From a virus: 34,529 nt of DNA. The stretch's first letter is position 1. Each line of letters begins with the position of its first letter. The notes under the pieces are model-generated. The model did no database searches. It had not been told where the DNA came from and worked only from the letters and a program-made list of their open reading frames with translations. The position numbers and the translations under genes are program-made. The stretch is from IMG/VR virus record IMGVR_UViG_3300046777_000454, positions 1-34,529 of that record; one strand, 5' to 3'. Of the stretch, positions 28,812-34,529 are shown piece by piece.

Positions 28812-29113
28812 TGAAAACTCCTGCATGGCAGCGCAAAGAGGGCAAAAGCCCATCTGGGGGCCTCAATGCGAAAGGCCGTGCATCAGCTAAGGCTCAAGGT
28901 ATGAACCTGAAAGCCCCTGTTAAGTCTGGTGATAATCCTCGGAGGGCCTCATTCCTAGCACGCATGGGCAATATGCCCGGTCCAGAGCGTAATGCGAAGG
29001 GCGAACCGACCCGCCTTCTACTATCGCTGCAAGCGTGGGGTGCGTCATCTAAAGCAGACGCGAAGGCCAAAGCTAAAGCCATTTCCGCCCGTAACAAGGG
29101 AAAATCCAAATGA
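28811..29113 (+). CDS. DUF6321-like basic protein
   Basis: A 100-residue Lys/Arg/Ala-rich protein: 'MKTPAWQRKEGKSPSGGLNA' then 'GRASAKAQGMNLKAPVKSGD' and 'SFLARMGNMPGPERNAKGEP', a pattern I associate with DUF6321. Start overlaps the terminase stop (TGATG). It is the first of three tandem basic small genes before the portal. Function unknown; DNA binding in the head or during packaging is plausible. Confidence 0.75.
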   Translation: MKTPAWQRKEGKSPSGGLNAKGRASAKAQGMNLKAPVKSGDNPRRASFLARMGNMPGPERNAKGEPTRLLLSLQAWGASSKADAKAKAKAISARNKGKSK

Positions 29114-29262
29114 AGAATGGTTTATACGCGAATATCCACGCCAAGCGGGAACGTATCAAGGCTGGCTCTGGGGAGAAGATGCGGAAGCCGGGGACTAAGG
29201 GTGCGCCAACCGCTTCAGCCTTCAAGGCTGCTGCTAAAACTGCAAAGGTCAAAAAGAAATGA
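29110..29262 (+). CDS. Small Lys-rich protein (50 aa)
   Basis: Starts in an ATGA overlap. 'MKNGLYANIHAKRERIKAGS' and 'GEKMRKPGTKGAPTASAFKA' is a phrase I know from conserved tiny phage proteins near portal genes. Highly basic, probably flexible with DNA-binding capacity. Ends in an overlap with the next gene. Confidence 0.7.
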   Translation: MKNGLYANIHAKRERIKAGSGEKMRKPGTKGAPTASAFKAAAKTAKVKKK

Positions 29263-29435
29263 AGAAACTCGACGCTGCCGCAAAGAAGATTGCTAAGGTT
29301 ATGGGCGAATACAAGCGCGGCACTCTGCACGCTGGTGTTAACCCGAAAGGCCCTGCAAAGGCTCCTCTCGCCAAATCCCGCAAGCAGGCTATTGCGATTG
29401 CAATGTCTGAAGCCGGTAAGATGAAAAAGAAGTAA
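29259..29435 (+). CDS. DUF6496-like small basic protein (58 aa)
   Basis: ATGA overlap with the preceding gene. 'VMGEYKRGTLHAGVNPKGPA' and 'SRKQAIAIAMSEAGKMKKK' match DUF6496, where the K-x-R/x-K-QAIAIA-x-SEA motif is typical. Lys-rich. Its function is unknown; it is repeatedly seen beside packaging and portal genes. Confidence 0.78.
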   Translation: MKKLDAAAKKIAKVMGEYKRGTLHAGVNPKGPAKAPLAKSRKQAIAIAMSEAGKMKKK

Positions 29436-29444
29436 GGCTACCAC

Positions 29445-31814
29445 ATGGCATATCGCAAGAACTCAAAGCCGTCGAAGGCGCAAGTTGCCGCAGCCTCCTA
29501 TCAGGACACAGGTGTTCCGAACGGGAATACCGAAGGCAGCAGCATGGACGATATGCCTGATGATGAAATGTCTATGGAGCTTCCCGATGGCGCAGAGCTG
29601 TCGGTAGAAGATGGCGGCATTGAAATGGAAATGCCTGAAGAAGAGGCGATGTCTGAAGAAGAAATTCAGAATATCGTTTCTGGCGAGATTGATGACGCTC
29701 AATCCTACATTGACGACGTAATCAGCCCAGAGCGCGCAGAAGCAGGCCAATACTACAAAGGTGAGCCTTTCGGTAACGAAGAGGAGGGCCGCTCTCAAGT
29801 CGTGTCGATGGATGTCCGCGACACTGTGCAGGCCATCATGCCGTCGATTATGCGTGTGTTCTTCGGCTCGTCAAAGGTTGTGGAATACGCTCCGAACCGC
29901 GCTGAAGACATTCAGATTGCAGATCAGGCGACTGATTACGTCAACTACTGCCTGACACGCGACAACAACCTATTCATCCACGCTTACGCCATGTTCAAGG
30001 ATGCTCTCATCCGTAAGAACGGCTTTGGTAAGATTTGGTGGGATGAGACTGAGAAGGTTGAAACCTACGAGATCGACGGCATTGATGAGAACGGCTACAT
30101 GGTTCTCATGTCCGACCCTGATGTTGAACTTCAGGAAGTCGAAGTCGAATACATGGAGCAGGAGATGGCAACGCCTGAGGGCATTGTCACTGTTGTCCAG
30201 ATGCCGACCTACAGCGCAAAGGTTGTTCGTCGCACGAAGGAAGGCCGCCTCAACGTAGCGGCGCTGCCGCCAGAAGAGTTTCTGATTGACCGGCGCGCTA
30301 AGTCGCTGAACGACTTCGACTTTATCGGCCATCGTCGCTACATGACCGTCTCTGAGCTTGTGGCTATGGGCTATGAGCAGGACGAAGTTGAGCAACTGGG
30401 CTACGAAACTCAGGATGACTTTGAAGGCAACCAAGAAGCGTTTGACCGCAACCCGCAAGCAACCATTCTTGGCGCTGGCCGCACGGATGTTGCAAGCCGT
30501 AAGGTTCTCTACATTGAAGGCTATCTCTACATTGACGTAGATGGCGATGGCATTGCTGAACTGCGCAAGGTCTGCGTTGGTGGCTCTGCCTACAAGCTGC
30601 TGCATCAGGAAGCTGTAGACGACCATCCATTCTTTGACTTCTGCCCAGACCCAGAGCCTCACACGTTCTTCGGTATGTCGATTGCAGACGTTGTGATGGA
30701 CATTCAGCGCATCAAGTCGTCAATTATGCGCAATACGTTGGATAGCTTGGCTCAGTCGATCTATCCGCGCATGGGTGTCGTTGAAGGTCAGGTGTCGATT
30801 GAAGACGTTCTGAACACTGAAGTTGGCGGCATCATCCGCATGAAGCAGCAAGGCGCTGTGCAGCCGTTCGTTACGCCGAATGTGTCGAGCGCCGCATTCC
30901 CCATGCTCGAATACATGGATGCCGTTAAGGAGAGCCGCACAGGCATTACGAAGGCATCTGCTGGTCTAGACCCCAATGCTCTGGCTAACTCCACTGCAAC
31001 GGCTGTTAACGCGACTGTAACGGCCTCTCAGCAGCATATTGAGCTAATCTGTCGCTTGTTTGCCGAAACTGGCTTCAAGACAATGATGACCAAGGCGCTG
31101 AAGCTATTGGTGAAGAACCAAGACAAGCCGCGTCTGGTGCGTCTGCGCAATGAGTTTGTGCCTATCGACCCGCGTGTCTGGGATGCAAACATGGATGTTG
31201 TGGTAAATGTGGCTCTCGGCACTGGATCAGACCAGCAGAAGATGGGCTTCTTGAACGTCATTGCCCAGAAGCAAGAGATGATTATGCAGCAGCTTGGTCC
31301 TGTTGGTAATCCGCTCGTGTCACTTGACGGCTACTACAACACGCTTGAGCAGATGCTGGCTGTCGCTGGCTTCAAGGACGTTTCTCAGTTCTTCCAGAAC
31401 CCGCAGGGCTTCCAACCTCCCGCTCCTCCGGCCCCGCAGCCCAGCCCAGAGCAAATCTTGGCTCAGGTTCAGGCGCAGAGCATTCAAGCTGACATCCAGA
31501 AGAAGGCCGCAGAGCTTGAGCTTCAGCGTGAAGAAATGCTGCTGAAGGATGACCGAGAACGCGACAAGATTGACGCTGAAGTCATGATTAAGGCTGCTGA
31601 GATTGAAGCTAAATACGGCACGGCTGTAAACACGGCTAACATTGAAGCCCTGATGCAGCGTGACCGCGAACTTCTCCGTCAGCAAGGCAATGTGCAGAAA
31701 GCTATGGTTGCCGCACAGCAACAGGCCCAAGCTGCACAAGACCAGCAGTTTGTAGACCAGTTAGCAGAAGAGCAGATGGCTCAGATTGCCGACCAAGAAC
31801 AGGGGATGATGTAA
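29445..31814 (+). CDS. Portal protein (SU10-like)
   Basis: A 789-residue protein. After an acidic Met/Glu/Asp-rich N-terminus (about 1-75) comes 'GRSQVVSMDVRDTVQAIMPSIMRVFFGS' (seen as VRDTVQAIMPSIMRVFFG) and 'ALIRKNGFGKIWWDETE', characteristic of portals of the SU10/P22-like podovirus type. The C-terminal part (about 660-789) is a long Gln/Ala/Glu-rich helix, probably the barrel. It forms the dodecameric ring for DNA entry and exit and docks terminase. Ribosome site AAGG is at 29435-29438. Confidence 0.9.
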   Translation: MAYRKNSKPSKAQVAAASYQDTGVPNGNTEGSSMDDMPDDEMSMELPDGAELSVEDGGIEMEMPEEEAMSEEEIQNIVSGEIDDAQSYIDDVISPERAEAGQYYKGEPFGNEEEGRSQVVSMDVRDTVQAIMPSIMRVFFGSSKVVEYAPNRAEDIQIADQATDYVNYCLTRDNNLFIHAYAMFKDALIRKNGFGKIWWDETEKVETYEIDGIDENGYMVLMSDPDVELQEVEVEYMEQEMATPEGIVTVVQMPTYSAKVVRRTKEGRLNVAALPPEEFLIDRRAKSLNDFDFIGHRRYMTVSELVAMGYEQDEVEQLGYETQDDFEGNQEAFDRNPQATILGAGRTDVASRKVLYIEGYLYIDVDGDGIAELRKVCVGGSAYKLLHQEAVDDHPFFDFCPDPEPHTFFGMSIADVVMDIQRIKSSIMRNTLDSLAQSIYPRMGVVEGQVSIEDVLNTEVGGIIRMKQQGAVQPFVTPNVSSAAFPMLEYMDAVKESRTGITKASAGLDPNALANSTATAVNATVTASQQHIELICRLFAETGFKTMMTKALKLLVKNQDKPRLVRLRNEFVPIDPRVWDANMDVVVNVALGTGSDQQKMGFLNVIAQKQEMIMQQLGPVGNPLVSLDGYYNTLEQMLAVAGFKDVSQFFQNPQGFQPPAPPAPQPSPEQILAQVQAQSIQADIQKKAAELELQREEMLLKDDRERDKIDAEVMIKAAEIEAKYGTAVNTANIEALMQRDRELLRQQGNVQKAMVAAQQQAQAAQDQQFVDQLAEEQMAQIADQEQGMM

Positions 31815-33961
31815 TGGCTTCACAAGCACCAGTTGTAACGCAAGCCGACCTTGACGCTTACATTGCATCTTACCAAAAGGCGCAAGCAGATCAGGCTGCG
31901 GCGCTGGCCGCTGCTCAAGCTACTGGTATGTCGGACCGCTACACGCAGCTTTATGGCGGTGCTGATATTGTTCCCGGCACTACGCAGGGCATCCTGTCCA
32001 ATATGGGAATTGAGAACCCGTATCTGCCTGTTTACTCACTAATCGGCAGCGCAAGTGTTGGTAACGACCTTGCTAACGAGCGTATGCAGTTTGCACCCAT
32101 TCCTGGTGTTTCGTATCGTTTGGTGGATAAAACCACTGGTGAAACGACCACAGCGAACACGCCTGAAGAAATTAAAGCCTTGATTGCACAAAGCAATGCA
32201 CTGTCTGCTGCTGGCGGAAAAGGCGCTAATCTGGCAATCGAAAGCAACCAAACTGGTAGCTGGTCGCCTGTTTTCACAGATGAGCCAAACCCGCTGTTTA
32301 ACGATATTACGAAGATTGCTTTAGCTGGTATGATTGCCGCCACAGGTGCTGGTCTTCTTCAGCCTGGTGGATTGGGTGGCGTGGGTGCTGCTGGGACAAC
32401 TGGCGCTGGCGCTGCTGGTGCAGGGACCGCTGCTGGCGCTGCTGGATTGGCTCCTGTTGCTACAGTTGCTGCTGCTGCTCCTGCCGCTGCGGCAGCTACA
32501 ACTGACTTGGTTGTCACCGCTCTGATGTCAAAAGGTTTCACCGCTGCACAAGCTGCCGCATTAGTGGCCTCTGGCGGAGCTGCTGCTGCCTTGTCTAGTT
32601 CAGGCGCGGCTGGCTCGACAACTGGAACAACGGCTGCATCAAACGCTACAAATACGATGCCCACAGCAACCACAACTGGCCCTGATTTGCTTCTGACAGC
32701 GCAACAAACTGGTTCTACTATTCCTGCCGTTGTTCCCGCTGCTGCCGCAGCTACTACTGCAGCGGCGACTGCAACCACGCCTGCAGCCACATCAAATACT
32801 CCCGCACCAAATCCTGCGGAGGATTTAACCTTAACGGCTCAAACGCAGCCGACAAATCTTCTGCCTGCAGAATTTCTTGCTCCTGCCGCTGTTGCTGCCG
32901 CTGCCGCTGCAAATGCCGCTGGTGCAACGACTACAGCCGCAGAGACTGCATCAACCCGTACAACTCCTACCGCTGAAGAGACTGCCGCATTAAACGCCGG
33001 TGCTGGCGCTGGCGGTATTCTTGGCACTGGATTGAGCGCAACACAGCTTGCTACACTTGCAAGTATTGGCGTATCTGGTCTTAATAGCCTGTTTGGTGGT
33101 GGCTCTGGTGGTGGAACTGGCGCTGGAACGCCTTACGTCTCCGCTCTAGGCGCTATGCCTAGCTTTACACCGCGCACTCAGATCAATCCTAACATCACGG
33201 ACTACGAGCGTTATGGCTATGGACCAGAGGCTTTGTTCTTCTCTGGTGGGCAGCGTTTAGATACATATACGCCTACTGCAGCGACTACTGCCGCGCAAAC
33301 AATATCTCCGGTTGCAACTCCAGCGGCAACAACTCCTGCTGCCACGCCGACAAATCTGATTGATAGTGCTGCTGGCGGAGTAAACCTTACATTGAATGAA
33401 GGTGCTGGGACCGCTGGAACTGGCCCGCAGATTGGCGGAAATCTTGGCCCAGCAACTCCTGAGAACACGGGAATGACGCAGGAGCGCCTTGACCAGCTAC
33501 AGGACCGCTTTGAGAATATGCGCTCTGGCGAGTTTTTCAATTACTTCAAGTCTGTCAATGACGTTCTTGGTAACTACGCTGCAAAGGGCATCATTACGCC
33601 TAACGATGCACAGGTATATCAATCTCGCTTGGAGGCCGCCGCATCTACGCCTGGCGCTACACTTGCTTCACTGCAATCAGCGGTTCCAATGCCGCAAATC
33701 TCGGACTTCATAGGTCCAACTGGAACGCGCCCTGTATATACATATACCGCTCCGTCTCAGCCGATTGTGGACCGTAGCGCATACATTAATGATTTGTATA
33801 AGCAACTAGGAGCGCAAGTTTCTCAGGGGTTTCTTCCGAATACAGCGGCGCAGAACATACAAAGTCAACTGCGGCAGACATATCTAAACCCACAGTCGAC
33901 AACTGAGCAACTTCAGAACGTTTACAACACGGCTATCCAGCAATATCGGCCACTTATCTAA
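31814..33961 (+). CDS. Large Ala/Thr-rich virion protein between portal and scaffold
   Basis: A 715-residue protein. The N-terminal ~190 residues are ordinary in composition and include 'YGGADIVPGTTQGILSNMG' and a hydrophobic stretch at about 177-196 (AGMIAATGAGLLQPGGLGG). The centre (about 190-520) is almost only Ala, Thr, Gly, Pro and Val with repeats of D-L-x-L-T-A-Q. The C-terminal ~170 residues are normal again and helical ('ERLDQLQDRFENMRSGEFFN'). Internal or ejected virion protein is likely from place and make-up. The Ala-rich middle could be flexible or fibrous. TAATG overlaps join it to both neighbours. Confidence 0.65.
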   Translation: MASQAPVVTQADLDAYIASYQKAQADQAAALAAAQATGMSDRYTQLYGGADIVPGTTQGILSNMGIENPYLPVYSLIGSASVGNDLANERMQFAPIPGVSYRLVDKTTGETTTANTPEEIKALIAQSNALSAAGGKGANLAIESNQTGSWSPVFTDEPNPLFNDITKIALAGMIAATGAGLLQPGGLGGVGAAGTTGAGAAGAGTAAGAAGLAPVATVAAAAPAAAAATTDLVVTALMSKGFTAAQAAALVASGGAAAALSSSGAAGSTTGTTAASNATNTMPTATTTGPDLLLTAQQTGSTIPAVVPAAAAATTAAATATTPAATSNTPAPNPAEDLTLTAQTQPTNLLPAEFLAPAAVAAAAAANAAGATTTAAETASTRTTPTAEETAALNAGAGAGGILGTGLSATQLATLASIGVSGLNSLFGGGSGGGTGAGTPYVSALGAMPSFTPRTQINPNITDYERYGYGPEALFFSGGQRLDTYTPTAATTAAQTISPVATPAATTPAATPTNLIDSAAGGVNLTLNEGAGTAGTGPQIGGNLGPATPENTGMTQERLDQLQDRFENMRSGEFFNYFKSVNDVLGNYAAKGIITPNDAQVYQSRLEAAASTPGATLASLQSAVPMPQISDFIGPTGTRPVYTYTAPSQPIVDRSAYINDLYKQLGAQVSQGFLPNTAAQNIQSQLRQTYLNPQSTTEQLQNVYNTAIQQYRPLI

Positions 33962-34197
33962 TGGATAAACAACAAATCATTGATGACGCGGCCCACGCAA
34001 AGCGCCTCTTAGAAGACCACATTCTTCTGGAGGCTTTTGCACAAGTAGAGGCTGACATTTATAACGAGTGGCGCACCACCGCATTAGGTGACGACCAGCA
34101 CCGCTCGGACCTGTTTCACACGCTCAAAGGACTAGAGCGTTTGAAAGCACGCCTACAGGCAATCCTTGAAGCAGGAGTGCTTGCCTCAAGGAATTAA
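33961..34197 (+). CDS. Small conserved helical protein before scaffold
   Basis: A 78-residue protein, 'LLEDHILLEAFAQVEADIYN' and 'DLFHTLKGLERLKARLQAIL'. Such short helical proteins appear between portal and scaffold genes in many podoviruses; their role is unknown and may concern procapsid assembly. Start overlaps the preceding stop (TAATG). Confidence 0.7.
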   Translation: MDKQQIIDDAAHAKRLLEDHILLEAFAQVEADIYNEWRTTALGDDQHRSDLFHTLKGLERLKARLQAILEAGVLASRN

Positions 34198-34219
34198 CAT
34201 TTATGAAAAAAGGTGATAT

Positions 34220-34529
34220 ATGACGGAACAAGTCGGCAACCCCGATACTGGGATCGGCCTCCACGAAGCAACCTTAGCCATCAGCAAACTGCTCGGCCCT
34301 GAAGAGGATAACCAAGGCGAAGCTGAGGCGCTAGACCCAGAAATGGGCGAGGCAGAAGCGGAGTATGAGGAAGAAGTAGAAGCCTCTGATGAGGAAGATG
34401 CGGAAACCGAATACGACGACGAAGCCGAACTGGATGAAGAAGATGGCGAGGAAGAAGCTACCTCGCAGGAACTTCCTGATGATGTCACTGTCAAGGTTAA
34501 AGTTGATGGTGAAGAAGTGGAAGTCACCC
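34220..34529 (+). CDS. Scaffolding protein, N-terminal part (continues at position 1)
   Basis: ATG at 34220 follows AAAGGTG (34208-34214). The first ~100 residues are extremely rich in Glu and Asp, then 'LPDDVTVKVKVDGEEVEVT' leads into the C-terminal part at position 115 onward. The frame is open to the end of the window. Together with 1-843 it makes a protein of 341 residues. The last 127 bases of this part are the duplicate of 1-127. Confidence 0.75.
   Translation, partial: MTEQVGNPDTGIGLHEATLAISKLLGPEEDNQGEAEALDPEMGEAEAEYEEEVEASDEEDAETEYDDEAELDEEDGEEEATSQELPDDVTVKVKVDGEEVEVT
34403..34529. repeat. Direct terminal repeat, right copy (circular-contig overlap)
   Basis: Exact copy of 1-127. 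Removing one copy leaves a 34,402 bp circle. The codon phase is preserved across the junction (34220 to 34403 is 183 bases, 61 codons), so the scaffold gene reads through without a shift. Confidence 0.95.

Noticed and set aside
29970-30662. A 230-codon - strand frame opposite the portal gene
   Set aside because: Same cause as above; no start signals and no recognisable protein.
1-34529. tRNA genes, CRISPR array, integrase, restriction enzyme partner of the methyltransferase
   Set aside because: Looked for by pattern on both strands and not seen; very diverged forms cannot be excluded without a search.

Overview
The window is a complete, circularly permuted tailed-phage genome. Its first 127 bases (1-127) are repeated exactly at its end (34403-34529), so the unique circle is 34,402 bp. 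The scaffold gene is cut by the linear break: it starts at 34220 and continues through position 1 to 843. The gene set indicates a short-tailed (podovirus-type) virion. It has an SU10-like portal, capsid and adaptor, a nozzle-like tail protein, fibres, several internal virion proteins and a virion transglycosylase. I see no tape measure, tube or sheath gene. A GapR/DUF2312 protein and the general gene style point to an alphaproteobacterial host. No integrase, tRNA, CRISPR array, DNA polymerase or RNA polymerase is visible, so a virulent phage that relies on host replication and transcription is most likely.

Layout. (1) 27247-34529 continuing to 18111, all on the + strand: small and large terminase, three short Lys-rich genes, portal, an Ala/Thr-rich virion protein, a small conserved protein, scaffold, major capsid, adaptor, fibre genes (including a 10x20-residue repeat protein and a triple LamG-like protein), a lysis cassette (small membrane protein, GH108 endolysin, holin, overlapping Rz/Rz1 spanins), a metallophosphoesterase, nozzle-like protein, a second fibre, and five consecutive genes for internal/ejection proteins ending with an SLT transglycosylase and a tiny basic protein. 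A hairpin terminator at 18114-18151 closes the block. (2) 18195-21322, - strand: a recombination and single-strand DNA operon (ERF annealase, YqaJ exonuclease, HTH protein, HNH protein, NinB, GapR, SSB and two small genes). (3) 21447-27241, + strand: a Cro-like regulator, DUF1064 nuclease, DnaA-domain-IV-like protein, DUF1376 replication protein with iteron-like repeats inside its gene, a C5 DNA methyltransferase, and then a run of very small genes, several with membrane segments, often joined by ATGA/GTGA overlaps.

How it fits together: the divergent region 21323-21446 separates the leftward recombination operon from the rightward regulation/replication operon. The replication genes probably recruit the host replisome, and ERF/YqaJ/SSB/NinB process replicating DNA. 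The late block packages DNA, builds the particle, ejects through the wall and lyses the cell. The observations most worth a second look are a probable second protein encoded in the +1 frame inside the methyltransferase gene (23494-23961), with its own ribosome binding site, and a candidate replication origin (hexamer repeats in two reading frames followed by a perfect dyad) inside the DUF1376 gene.
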